A DNA stretch of 64,000 nt. It comes from AP-15 sp963733945 (GTDB taxonomy: Bacteria; Pseudomonadota; Alphaproteobacteria; ATCC43930; CGMCC-115725). A model generated the notes under the pieces. That model did no database searches. It had not been told where the DNA came from and saw nothing but the letters and a program-made list of their open reading frames with translations. The stretch lies in the NCBI GenBank assembly GCA_963733945.1, contig CAVTFD010000047.1, positions 10,010 to 74,009 on the forward strand. The letters run 5' to 3'. Shown here piece by piece: positions 19,061 through 27,769 of the stretch. The number at the start of each line of letters is the position of its first letter. The stretch's first letter is position 1. Made by a program: the position numbers and the translations under genes.

Positions 19061-19856
19061 GCAGATCGACGCGATGACCGCCGCCGGGATGCCGAAGATC
19101 TCCGTACGCGGGTTGCGAAAGTCGTTTGGCCGCAACCGCGTGCTCGACGGCATCGATATCGACTGCGCGCGCGGCGAAAGCATCGTGATCATCGGCGGCT
19201 CGGGCACCGGCAAATCCGTGCTGATCAAATGCGTTCTGGGCTTGCTGCACGCCGAAGCGGGATCCGTCGCGATCGACGGCGCCGAGACGATGCACCTGCG
19301 GCGCGCCGGCCGCGAGCGCCTGCTGCAAAAATTCGGCGTGCTGTTTCAAGGCAGCGCCCTGTTCGATTCACTGCCGGTGTGGGAAAATGTAGCGTTCGGG
19401 CTGATTCACGGGCGCGGCATGGAACGGCAGGCGGCTAGGGAGATCGCGCTGGCAAAGCTCGCCGCGGTCGGGCTCGGCCGCGACGTCGGCGAGTTGCGCC
19501 CGGCCGAGCTTTCAGGCGGCATGCAAAAGCGAGTGGCGCTGGCGCGAGCGGTCGCCGCCGATCCGGAAGTTATCTTCTTCGATGAGCCGACCACCGGCCT
19601 CGATCCGATCATGGCCGATGTGATCAACGACCTGATCCTGAAATGCGTGCGGGAACTGGGGGCCACCGCCGTTTCGATCACCCACGACATGGTCAGCGCG
19701 CGCAAGATCGCCGACCGGATCGCAATGCTGCACAAGGGGCGGATCGTCTGGCACGGCCCTGCGGCAGAGATCGACCGCTCAGGCAACCCGGCTGTCGACC
19801 AGTTCGTTAACGGCCGTGCCGAAGGTCCGATCCGGATGGAAGTGCGTGCGGCATGA
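19050..19856 (+). CDS. mlaF: ABC transporter ATP-binding protein MlaF
   Basis: ATPase paired with MlaE. Walker A is GGSGTGKSVLIK, the Q-loop is FGVLFQGSALFDSL, the ABC signature is LSGGMQKRVALARA, Walker B is VIFFDEPTTGLDP and the switch His is in SITHDM. The FQGSALFDSLPVWENV segment is typical of Mla ATPases. The TTG at 19050 overlaps mlaE; an ATG at 19074 is the alternative start. 268 residues from the TTG. Confidence 0.93.
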   Translation: MPDEQIDAMTAAGMPKISVRGLRKSFGRNRVLDGIDIDCARGESIVIIGGSGTGKSVLIKCVLGLLHAEAGSVAIDGAETMHLRRAGRERLLQKFGVLFQGSALFDSLPVWENVAFGLIHGRGMERQAAREIALAKLAAVGLGRDVGELRPAELSGGMQKRVALARAVAADPEVIFFDEPTTGLDPIMADVINDLILKCVRELGATAVSITHDMVSARKIADRIAMLHKGRIVWHGPAAEIDRSGNPAVDQFVNGRAEGPIRMEVRAA

Positions 19857-19895
19857 CTGCCGCCTTGGCCTCAAATCGAATCCTGAGCTGAGTCG

Positions 19896-21389
19896 ATGGC
19901 GCGGGCTCAAGCAAGGCACGTTTGTCAGGAATGCGGGACGGTTCACAGTAAATGGACCGGCCGCTGCGACGGCTGCGGCGCCTGGAACAGCCTGATCGAA
20001 GAACTGCCGCGCGAGGGTGTACCCAAAGGCCTCGATCGTCAGGGGGGCCGCACCCTGGACTTTGTCGGCTTGACCGGGCCAAGCCTGCTGCCGCCGCGCC
20101 GGCAGACCGGCATCGCCGAACTAGACCGTGTGTGCGGCGGCGGGTTCGTCGCGGGCTCGGCAATCCTCGTCGGCGGCGATCCGGGGATCGGCAAATCAAC
20201 CCTGCTGCTGCAGGCCGCTGCCGCGATCGCCTCGGCATCGGGAAAGCCCGCAGGTGCCGCCTACATTACCGGCGAGGAGGCGATCGACCAAGTGCGCTTA
20301 CGCGCCGAGCGGCTCGGCGTCGGGTCGAGCCCGGTGCAGCTGGCCGCGGCAAGCAATGTGCGCGATATCCTGGCCTCACTCGACCGTGTCGACGCGGCTG
20401 GCCTGGTAGTCGTCGATTCGATCCAGACGATGTATCTCGACACACTCGACAGCGCCCCCGGCACCGTCAGCCAGGTGCGTGGGGCGGCGCAGGAATTGAT
20501 CCGCGTCGCCAAGCAGCGTGGGTTCGTGCTGATCCTCGTCGGCCATGTGACCAAGGAGGGGGTCATCGCCGGGCCGCGGGTGCTCGAACACATGGTCGAC
20601 ACCGTGCTGTATTTCGAAGGCGAGCGCGGCCACCGCTTTCGCATCCTGCGCGCGGTCAAGAACCGCTTTGGCGCCACCGACGAGATCGGGGTGTTCGAGA
20701 TGAGCGACCGCGGGCTGGTCGAGGTGCCAAACCCTTCGGCATTGTTCCTCGGCGGGCGTCAAGGCGCGGGCTCGGACCCAGCGGCAGCCGAAGGCGATGA
20801 TTCGCCCGATCCGTCCGGGGCCGGGCAGCTCAGCGGCTCGGCGGTGTTCGCCGGGATCGAAGGGACGAGACCAGTGCTGGTCGAGGTTCAGGCGCTGGTC
20901 GCGCCGGCTCTGCTCGGGACCCCGCGGCGGGCGGTTGTCGGCTGGGACGGCACGAGGCTCGCCATGATCGCCGCAGTGCTCGATGCGCGCTGCGGGCTCT
21001 CGGTCGGCGCCAACGACATTTATCTCAACATTGCTGGTGGCTTGCGTATCGCCGAGCCGGCGGCAGATCTAGCGGTGGCGGCGGCGCTGGTCTCGGCGCT
21101 GCGCGAGGCGCCGGTTCCCGCTGACACCGTCGTCTTTGGTGAAATCGCGCTGTCGGGCGAGGTTCGTCCGGTCGGCCATAGCGAAGCCCGGCTCAAAGAG
21201 GCCGCCAAGCTTGGCTTTGCCAAAGCGTGGGTGCCGAGCGGCGGCGTAATGCGGCGTGAGGCTGGCAGCGGGGCGGGACTTGCCACGGTGGCGATAGGTC
21301 ATCTGAACGATCTAATCGCGCGCCTGTCACCAAAGCGCGCGTCGTTGCTGCCCACGCGAGTCAGAGGACGGGTCGGGGTGGTGTCGTGA
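19896..21389 (+). CDS. radA: DNA repair protein RadA
   Basis: RecA-like ATPase that processes recombination intermediates and promotes branch migration. The zinc finger has Cys10, Cys13, Cys24 and Cys27. Walker A is GGDPGIGKSTLLLQ, and the RadA-specific KNRFG motif occurs in VKNRFGATDEIGVFEM. The C-terminal half is the Lon-like domain, with FGEIALSGEVRPVGH. Length 497 is slightly above the usual 450-460 because of a Gly/Pro-rich insert near residues 290-310. Its stop overlaps the cvpA start (GTGA). Confidence 0.95.
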   Translation: MARAQARHVCQECGTVHSKWTGRCDGCGAWNSLIEELPREGVPKGLDRQGGRTLDFVGLTGPSLLPPRRQTGIAELDRVCGGGFVAGSAILVGGDPGIGKSTLLLQAAAAIASASGKPAGAAYITGEEAIDQVRLRAERLGVGSSPVQLAAASNVRDILASLDRVDAAGLVVVDSIQTMYLDTLDSAPGTVSQVRGAAQELIRVAKQRGFVLILVGHVTKEGVIAGPRVLEHMVDTVLYFEGERGHRFRILRAVKNRFGATDEIGVFEMSDRGLVEVPNPSALFLGGRQGAGSDPAAAEGDDSPDPSGAGQLSGSAVFAGIEGTRPVLVEVQALVAPALLGTPRRAVVGWDGTRLAMIAAVLDARCGLSVGANDIYLNIAGGLRIAEPAADLAVAAALVSALREAPVPADTVVFGEIALSGEVRPVGHSEARLKEAAKLGFAKAWVPSGGVMRREAGSGAGLATVAIGHLNDLIARLSPKRASLLPTRVRGRVGVVS

Positions 21390-22051
21390 ACGCCGTGGAT
21401 CTTGCCGTTCTCGTGGTCATCGCGCTTTCGGCGGTGTTCGCATTCGCACGCGGCTTCGTGCGCGAGGCGTTGTCGATCGCCGCCTGGGTCGGGGCGGCAA
21501 TAATCACACTCTACGGGTTCAGTTTCGCCTACGCCGTTGCGGGGCGTTTCGTGATGACGCCATTGTTGGCCGACCTCGTCGCCGGCGTAGGGCTGTTCCT
21601 GATTTCGCTGATCGGGTTGACGATCCTGACAGGTTTCCTGGCGCGCTTCGTTCATTCGAGCGCACTGTCGCCGATCGACCGGACCTTAGGGCTGATTTTC
21701 GGCGTCGTGCGTGGCGCCGTTTTGGTTTCCCTCGCCTACCTGGTGCTCGACATCAGCGTGCCGCAAACCGATCGTCCCGGTTGGCTTCGGGATGCCAAAA
21801 GCGAACCGCTTCTCGCCCAGGGCGCAGGCCTGCTGCGCGGCATGCTGCCCGAATCACTGCAGATCAAGAGCGCGTCGGCGATTGACGATGCTCAGCGCGC
21901 GCTCGGCCAGGCCCAGGCCGCGCATGACGCGATGAGAGCGCTTTCGAGCCCCGCCGCGGCCTTACCGCCAAAACCCGCGGAAGCTCCGGCGCCGGCCTAC
22001 AAGCCCGCCGAGCGGCGCGACCTGGACCGGCTGATCGACAACACGCGATAG
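21386..22051 (+). CDS. cvpA: CvpA family membrane protein
   Basis: Inner-membrane protein of the CvpA/colicin V production family, usually beside purF. The GTG start overlaps radA. Four transmembrane segments are visible in the first 120 residues (NAVDLAVLVVIALSAVFAF, AAWVGAAIITLYGFSFAY, LVAGVGLFLISLIGLTILTG, GVVRGAVLVSLAYLVL). The C-terminal 90 residues are a soluble Ala/Pro-rich tail ending in ERRDLDRLIDNTR. The molecular role is not settled. Confidence 0.9.
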   Translation: MNAVDLAVLVVIALSAVFAFARGFVREALSIAAWVGAAIITLYGFSFAYAVAGRFVMTPLLADLVAGVGLFLISLIGLTILTGFLARFVHSSALSPIDRTLGLIFGVVRGAVLVSLAYLVLDISVPQTDRPGWLRDAKSEPLLAQGAGLLRGMLPESLQIKSASAIDDAQRALGQAQAAHDAMRALSSPAAALPPKPAEAPAPAYKPAERRDLDRLIDNTR

Positions 22052-22063
22052 CGAGGCCGCAGC

Positions 22064-23632
22064 ATGGCGCCCCACTCGCATTCGGCCGATCGGGCAACCA
22101 TTTTTGGGGAGCCGAAACCAGGATCGCCGATGCCCGCAAGCCATCCCGACAGTGCGGCTTCCCCGCCCGCTGATCCCATCAACGAGGATCATTTCCATGA
22201 CGGGGATCATCTCCATGAAGAGTGCGGCGTGTTCGGGGTGTATGGCCATCCCGATGCGGCGGCGCTCGTGGCCCTCGGCCTGCACGCGCTGCAGCACCGC
22301 GGTCAGGAGGCGGCCGGCATTGTCGCCTATGACGGGGAGCAATTCAGCGCCCACCGCGGCATGGGGCAAGTCAGCGACAACTTCAGTTCGAAAGAGGTGA
22401 TCGCCCGGCTGCCCGGGCAGGCCGCGATCGGCCATGTGCGTTACGCGACGACCGGCGAGGTGGCGCTGCGCAACGTCCAGCCGCTGTTCGCCGATTTCGA
22501 GTTCGGCGGGCTCGCCATCTGCCACAACGGCAATCTGACAAACTCCTACCAGCTGCGCCGCCGGCTGGTTCATCGCGGCAGCCTGTTCCAATCGACAAGC
22601 GACACCGAGGTCATCGTCCACCTGATCGCCACTAGCCTCAAGGAGAGGGTCGTCGACCGCCTGACCGACGCGCTGCGCCAGGTCCAGGGCGCTTATTCGC
22701 TGGCAGCGCTGTCACAAGACGCGATTATCGGCGCGCGCGACCCGCTGGGGGTGCGGCCGCTGGTGCTGGGCCGGCTCGGGGATGCCTGGATTCTGTCGTC
22801 GGAGACCTGCGCGCTCGACATCATCGGCGCCGATTTCATCCGTGACATCGCCGCCGGCGAAATCGTCATCATCGGCATAAACGGGATCGAAAGCCTGCTG
22901 CCGTTCGGCCGCCGCGATAGCCGGTTCTGTGTCTTCGAGCACATCTATTTCGCTCGCCCCGACAGCATCGTCGAGGGCACGAGTGTGTACGAGGCGCGCA
23001 AGCGCATCGGCCGAGAACTCGCCCGCGAGAGTCATGTCGACGCCGATATCATCGTGCCGGTGCCCGATTCAGGTGTTCCGGCGGCGCTGGGATATTCCCA
23101 GGAAGCGGGGCTGCCGTTCGAATTGGGCATCATCCGCAACCATTATGTCGGGCGTACCTTTATCGAGCCGACCGATCAGATCCGCCACCTGGGCGTGCGG
23201 CTGAAGCACAACGCGAGCCGCGCCAATCTGGTGGGCAAGCGCGTTATCCTGGTCGACGATTCGATCGTGCGCGGCACCACCTCGATCAAGATTGTCGAGA
23301 TGGTGCGGCGTGCCGGAGCACGCGAAGTCCATATGCGGATCTCGAGCCCGCCGACCACCCATTCCTGCTATTACGGGATCGCCACGCCGGAACGTGATCA
23401 GCTTCTCGCCGCGCGTTACGACGTAGCAGCGATGGCCGACTATATCGGCGTCGACAGCCTCGCCTTTTTGTCGATCGAAGGCCTCTACCGGGCGATGGGG
23501 GAGCCCGGCCGCAACCCGCAGGCCCCGCGTTTTTGTGACGCCTGCTTTACCGGCGATTACCCGATCCCGCTGATTGACGCCGATGACGGCAAGGTCTCCG
23601 TGCAATTGTCGCTGCTGGCGGAACCGGCCTGA
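22064..23632 (+). CDS. purF: Amidophosphoribosyltransferase
   Basis: First committed enzyme of purine synthesis: PRPP plus glutamine to phosphoribosylamine. The N-terminal nucleophile is the Cys in HEECGVFGVYGH (residue 54 of the long form), exposed after removal of a 53-residue propeptide, which is long and His/Asp-rich here (DHFHDGDHLHEE). The PRPP-binding motif VILVDDSIVRGTT and the conserved SCYYGIATPERDQL are present. An ATG at 22130 is an alternative start with a shorter propeptide. 522 residues. Confidence 0.95.
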   Translation: MAPHSHSADRATIFGEPKPGSPMPASHPDSAASPPADPINEDHFHDGDHLHEECGVFGVYGHPDAAALVALGLHALQHRGQEAAGIVAYDGEQFSAHRGMGQVSDNFSSKEVIARLPGQAAIGHVRYATTGEVALRNVQPLFADFEFGGLAICHNGNLTNSYQLRRRLVHRGSLFQSTSDTEVIVHLIATSLKERVVDRLTDALRQVQGAYSLAALSQDAIIGARDPLGVRPLVLGRLGDAWILSSETCALDIIGADFIRDIAAGEIVIIGINGIESLLPFGRRDSRFCVFEHIYFARPDSIVEGTSVYEARKRIGRELARESHVDADIIVPVPDSGVPAALGYSQEAGLPFELGIIRNHYVGRTFIEPTDQIRHLGVRLKHNASRANLVGKRVILVDDSIVRGTTSIKIVEMVRRAGAREVHMRISSPPTTHSCYYGIATPERDQLLAARYDVAAMADYIGVDSLAFLSIEGLYRAMGEPGRNPQAPRFCDACFTGDYPIPLIDADDGKVSVQLSLLAEPA

Positions 23633-23643
23633 GGCTGACGGGC

Positions 23644-24384
23644 TTGAGCGTAGGCTCGGCCGCACCGAGCGGGCGGCTCGCGGGTAAGGTCGCGCTGATC
23701 ACCGGAGCCTCGCGCGGCATCGGCGCCGCGGTGGCCTTGCGCTTTGCCGGCGAGGGGGCCCATGTCGCGCTGACGGCGCGCACGGTCGGCGCGCTCGAAG
23801 AGCTCGACGACTCCATTCGTGCCCGTGGCGGCAGCGCCACGCTCGTACCCCTGGACCTGCGCGATTTCGCAAAGATCGACGAACTGGCGGCGGCCCTCCA
23901 CGAACGCTATCGCCGGCTCGACATCCTGGTCGGCAACGCCGGTGAACTCGGGATGTTCTCGCCGCTCGCCCATATTTCTCCGAGCATGTGGGCCGAAATC
24001 ATCGACCTCAACCTGACCGCGAACTGGCGCCTGATCCGGGCGATGGACCCGTTGTTGCGGGCTGCCCTCGCCGGGCGCGCGATCTTTGTCACTAGTGGGG
24101 CGGCGCGCATCACCTACGCCTATTGGGGGCCCTACGCAGTCAGCAAAGCCGGCCTTGAAATGCTGGTCAGGATCTATGCCGCCGAAGTCGCCAAAACCGG
24201 GGTGCGCGCGAATCTGATCGATCCCGGCGTCGTGCGCACCCGGCTGCGGACCCGCGCCTTCCCCGGCGAGGACCCGAGCCTCCTGCCGCCCCCCGAAAAC
24301 GTCGCCGACGCATTCCTCGACCTCGCCGTGCCGGAATGCACCCTCAATGGCGAACTCGTCACCGCAGGGCGAAATCTGGAATAG
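23644..24384 (+). CDS. SDR family oxidoreductase
   Basis: NAD(P)-dependent short-chain dehydrogenase, 246 residues, TTG start 11 bases after purF. Rossmann motif TGASRGIGAAVA, the LVGNAGELGM element, catalytic Ser in FVTSGAARI and YxxxK in YWGPYAVSKAG are all visible. The placement directly after purF is common in alphaproteobacteria. Substrate unknown. Confidence 0.88.
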   Translation: MSVGSAAPSGRLAGKVALITGASRGIGAAVALRFAGEGAHVALTARTVGALEELDDSIRARGGSATLVPLDLRDFAKIDELAAALHERYRRLDILVGNAGELGMFSPLAHISPSMWAEIIDLNLTANWRLIRAMDPLLRAALAGRAIFVTSGAARITYAYWGPYAVSKAGLEMLVRIYAAEVAKTGVRANLIDPGVVRTRLRTRAFPGEDPSLLPPPENVADAFLDLAVPECTLNGELVTAGRNLE

Positions 24385-24399
24385 TCTCGGCTCGGCTGC

Positions 24400-24798
24400 T
24401 CAGGCCATCCGGCTTTTCAAAAGCGCCAGGCCGGCGTCGAGCAGGCTTCCACCCGACGGCGCCTGGCCGTTGGGGGTCATCCCGTCAATCAGCTGGGGCA
24501 GATGTTGGGCGATCAGGGGCAGCAGCTGCTCGACCGGCAGGCCGGTCTTGCCGGCGATCTGCTGGACCAACTCGCTACCTAGAATGCCGTGCAGCGCGTC
24601 GGGTGCTACCGGCTGGTTCGCCCCGGTGCCGACCCAGGACGAGATCACGGGGCCCAATCCCGCGGCTTGGAATTTCTCGACCAGGCCACCGAGGCCGCCT
24701 TCTTGGCCGCCCAGCGCGGCAACCAGCGCTTCGGGAACGCTGGTCGAAGAGCCGTCACTCTTGCCGAGCAGCGATCCGATCGTATCGAATAAACTCAT
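24400..24798 (-). CDS. YidB/DUF937 family protein
   Basis: Small cytosolic protein of unknown function, 132 residues. The family pattern is clear: MSLFDTIGSLLG at the start, a Gly-rich LGGLVEKFQAAGLG, then VISSWVGTGANQPV, and an ILGSELVQQIAGKTGLPVEQ segment leading to LLPLIAQHLPQLIDG. It is convergent with the SDR gene and followed upstream by small envelope genes on the same strand. Confidence 0.85.
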   Translation of the reverse strand: MSLFDTIGSLLGKSDGSSTSVPEALVAALGGQEGGLGGLVEKFQAAGLGPVISSWVGTGANQPVAPDALHGILGSELVQQIAGKTGLPVEQLLPLIAQHLPQLIDGMTPNGQAPSGGSLLDAGLALLKSRMA

Positions 24799-24807
24799 CT
24801 CGCCTCC

Positions 24808-25188
24808 TCATTTGGTCGTCTTAGCATTGGTGCTTTTCGAGGCGGTGCGGTTCCCGCGACCACCAGCCGCGTGAAAGCCCGACTGATCGGCTTCCTTTTG
24901 GCACATGAAGGCGCCGTGTTTTGTCTTACCGTAGAATTTGTTGCCGCTCATGTGATACGCTTTTGAGCCGCCAAGATTAACCCAAACGACAGCATCGCCC
25001 GGGCAATGGCCTTTTGCCGCCTGTTCCGACGAAAACTGATTCGCAGCGAGCCCGGAGGTAGCGCTCGGCTGCGCCGTGGTAGCGTGGCCGTGGGCAGCCG
25101 TAGCCGGATGCGCCGGAGCCGGTTGAGCCCGAACGGGAACGGTTGCGGCGAAAAGCAGGAGGGTACAGATCGCTATCGTTCTCAACAT
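24808..25188 (-). CDS. Small secreted protein with CPGD...CxKEA motif
   Basis: A 126-residue secreted protein with a signal peptide (AICTLLLFAATVPVRA) and an Ala/His/Pro-rich linker. The mature core has a recurring alphaproteobacterial pattern GHCPGDAVVWVNLGGSKAYH then YGKTKHGAFMCQKEA, with two conserved Cys likely forming a disulfide. Similar modules occur alone and fused elsewhere, but I know no experimentally assigned function. The basic C-terminus (NRTASKSTNAKTTK) is low complexity. Confidence 0.78.
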   Translation of the reverse strand: MLRTIAICTLLLFAATVPVRAQPAPAHPATAAHGHATTAQPSATSGLAANQFSSEQAAKGHCPGDAVVWVNLGGSKAYHMSGNKFYGKTKHGAFMCQKEADQSGFHAAGGRGNRTASKSTNAKTTK

Positions 25189-25209
25189 GTGCTTTCTCTC
25201 CGCAGAAAA

Positions 25210-25512
25210 TTAGCCCTTCAGGCACGTGCTCATGAATTTCTTACGAGCGTCCCCGGACAACTTTTGAGAACTGGCCTGTGCGTTACATGTCTTCATTTTT
25301 TGTTGCTGCGGGGTCAATGTCGCCGCCGGCTTGCCGCTTAAGCACGTGCTCATGAATTTCTTGCGCGCATCGCCGACAAGCTTTTGATCGCCGGCCTGGA
25401 CGTTGCAAGTTTTCATCAGTTCCTGTTGCGAGCTTTGGGAATAAGCCGCATGATTTCCGCAAACGCCCAGAATCAGCACCGTTACGCAAACAGTTGCGAG
25501 GACGCCCTTCAT
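25210..25512 (-). CDS. psiF: PsiF-repeat protein
   Basis: Secreted protein with two tandem PsiF repeats, each of the form MKTCNxQAxxQKLxGDARKKFMSTCL. E. coli PsiF is induced by phosphate starvation; its function is unknown. The start at ATG 25512 gives a good signal peptide (VLATVCVTVLILGVCGNHAAYS); the frame is open further upstream to 25557. The two repeats are nearly identical at the DNA level, suggesting recent internal duplication or conversion. Confidence 0.85.
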   Translation of the reverse strand: MKGVLATVCVTVLILGVCGNHAAYSQSSQQELMKTCNVQAGDQKLVGDARKKFMSTCLSGKPAATLTPQQQKMKTCNAQASSQKLSGDARKKFMSTCLKG

Positions 25513-25763
25513 GCCAACCCCCGTTTTCAAATGATTGCGGAACACCGTTACTTGCAAGTAAGTGTCGGATCCGACCGAAGTTTATACCGCACAGGTTATC
25601 AAAACGCCGGCTAACTTAACCCAAGCGCGCCCCGCCCGCAACCGGTTGGGCTAATCGGCTCTGGCGGGTTCGGCGGCTTCGCAAAAGATCAGCAACCCTC
25701 GACCCCGCGCTTGATTGCGGATGCAGCAGAAGCCGCAATGCAGGCGATCAATTGCCGGAGCGC

Positions 25764-26081
25764 TTAGACCGGTTTTTGGCCGCCCATCGCCTGCTTGATC
25801 AGTCCCACGATCACCATCAGTACTCCGCCGCCTACCCCTCCGGAGGCGATTTGACCAATGATCGAGCCGATATCAAGGCCTCCCGCCCCAGCGCCCACTC
25901 CTCCTGCTCCGCCACCCAACAGCGCGCCGATAATTTGAGCCCCGACGCCGCCTCCGACAACTCCGGCGATCGTGTTGCCGACGGTGCCGAGGTTGTACTG
26001 CTTCAGCAGCGAGCCGGCGATGTTACCGCCGACGCCACCGGCTATAAGTTGGATAATCAGACCGGTGATGCCACCCCACAT
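25764..26081 (-). CDS. Glycine-rich hydrophobic membrane protein
   Basis: A 105-residue protein composed almost wholly of Gly, Ala, Val, Ile and Leu, with three hydrophobic stretches (GGITGLIIQLIAGGVGGNIA, GTVGNTIAGVVGGGVGA, GGGVLMVIVGLIKQAMGG). It looks like a small integral membrane or pore-like protein of a type common in alphaproteobacteria. No function can be assigned. Confidence 0.7.
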   Translation of the reverse strand: MWGGITGLIIQLIAGGVGGNIAGSLLKQYNLGTVGNTIAGVVGGGVGAQIIGALLGGGAGGVGAGAGGLDIGSIIGQIASGGVGGGVLMVIVGLIKQAMGGQKPV

Positions 26082-26398
26082 TTCAATTTCCTCCCTCGAT
26101 TGCGCTTTTGTGAGAATCAGCGATGCCTAGATAGCGTACCGCGAAGCGAGCAGCGCCGCTCAACGTTCGTTGACCAAATTTGAACTTACCAGAAAGGCGT
26201 TACGCAACCTAGCCCAACTTATTCGGTCGAAACCGAGTTACTTACCCCGGACCGCGACAGACGACGATCCGTTACGAAGGTGATCAATTTTTCCTTTCAG
26301 ATGGGATCTGCGAGATCCGTGCGGACCGGCTTGGCCATAGCCCCCCAGTATCTCATTTATACTCTAGCCGTTGCTCCAGTAGCGGTGCCCCATAGACC
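26082..26398. other. Intergenic region without a supported gene
   Basis: About 315 bases between the glycine-rich membrane protein and der. Only very short reading frames occur. No tRNA, terminator with a T-run or repeat was identified; it probably holds the promoter of the upstream minus-strand small genes and the 3' untranslated end of der. Confidence 0.5.
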
Positions 26399-27742
26399 TC
26401 AGCGCGGATCGTAGGGGTTCTTGCCCTGCCGCAGCATCAGCCGGATCGGCGTGCCGGGCAGGTCGAACGCCTCGCGCAGCGCGTTGACCAGGTAGCGTCG
26501 GTACGAATCGGGCAACTCGCTCGGCTTGGAGGCGAAGAGTGCGAAGCTCGGCGGCCGCGTGTTGACCTGGGTGATGTAGCGTAAGCGAAGCCGCCGCCCG
26601 GCGACCAGCGGCGGCGGGTGACGCTGCTGGGCTCCGGCAAGCCAGCGATTGAGATCGGCGGTCGCAACGCGCCGGTTCCACACCGCGTCGGCCGCGAGGA
26701 CCGCGGCCATCATTGCCTCGAGGCCATAGCCGGTTAGTCCCGATACCGGGACGAGAGCGACGCCATCAAGCTGCGGCAGCGAGATCGACAACCGGTCGCG
26801 CAGCTGTTTGATAGCCGCGCCGACATTCGTGACCGCGTCCCATTTGGTGGAGGCGAGGACCAATACCCGACCCTCCTCGGCGACCTGTCGGGCAATCGTC
26901 AAATCCTGCCGCTCGAGCGGCTGCAATGCGTCGAGCACCAGAACGACGGTCTCGGCAAAACGGATCGTGCGCAGCGCATCACCGACCGAGAGCTGCTCGA
27001 TCTTGCCTTCGACCCGAGGCCGGCGGCGCATCCCGGCGGTGTCGACCAGGCGGATCGCCCGATCCCGCCAAGTCCAGTCAACGGCGATTGCATCGCGGGT
27101 GATCCCGGCTTCGGGACCGGTCAGCAGGCGCTCTTCGCCGACCAGACGATTGACGAGGGTCGATTTCCCGACGTTTGGACGCCCAACGATGGCGAGTTGC
27201 AACGGCTTTATCGGTGTATCCGTCGCCATGCCCTGCGGCCGCGAACGCTCCGCGGCGAACGGCGACAACCGTTCGTAGAGCTCGGCCAACCCCTGGCCAT
27301 GCTCGGCCGAAATCTGCACCGGGTCGCCTAGGCCGAGCCGATAGGCTTCGCCGACGCCCGGAAATGTCGCGCGGCCTTCGGTCTTGTTGGCGATCAAGAC
27401 GACTGGCTTGCCGCTGCGCCGCAGCCAATTGGCAAAATGCCGATCTGCTTCGGTGATACCTTCGCGCGCATCGATCAGCAGAAGGGCTACGTCGGCATCG
27501 GCGAGCGCGCGTTCGGTCTGCGCAAGCATGCGGGCGGCAAGCGATGCGGGCGCCGCCTCTTCAAGGCCAGCGGTGTCGATCGTCCGAAATTCGAGATCGG
27601 CGATCCGTCCGTCGCCTTCGCGGCGGTCGCGGGTCACCCCCGGGGTGTTGTCGACCAGAGCGAGTCGGCCGCCGACGAGCCGGTTGAACAACGTCGACTT
27701 GCCGACATTCGGGCGTCCGAGAATAGCGACTACAAGGCTCAT
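26399..27742 (-). CDS. der: Ribosome biogenesis GTPase Der (EngA)
   Basis: Essential GTPase for 50S subunit assembly. Two tandem G domains are present, each with GRPNVGKST (near residues 8 and 177), DTxG motifs (TIDTAGLEEA, LVDTAGMRRR) and NKTE/TKWD base-recognition elements, then the C-terminal KH-like domain ending in KNPYDPR. I use ATG 27742 (MSLVVAILGRPN); the frame extends seven codons to a TTG at 27763 without support. 447 residues. It follows bamB in the common bamB-der order. Confidence 0.96.
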   Translation of the reverse strand: MSLVVAILGRPNVGKSTLFNRLVGGRLALVDNTPGVTRDRREGDGRIADLEFRTIDTAGLEEAAPASLAARMLAQTERALADADVALLLIDAREGITEADRHFANWLRRSGKPVVLIANKTEGRATFPGVGEAYRLGLGDPVQISAEHGQGLAELYERLSPFAAERSRPQGMATDTPIKPLQLAIVGRPNVGKSTLVNRLVGEERLLTGPEAGITRDAIAVDWTWRDRAIRLVDTAGMRRRPRVEGKIEQLSVGDALRTIRFAETVVLVLDALQPLERQDLTIARQVAEEGRVLVLASTKWDAVTNVGAAIKQLRDRLSISLPQLDGVALVPVSGLTGYGLEAMMAAVLAADAVWNRRVATADLNRWLAGAQQRHPPPLVAGRRLRLRYITQVNTRPPSFALFASKPSELPDSYRRYLVNALREAFDLPGTPIRLMLRQGKNPYDPR

Positions 27743-27769
27743 CAGGAAGCGCCGCCGACGCAATCAGGG

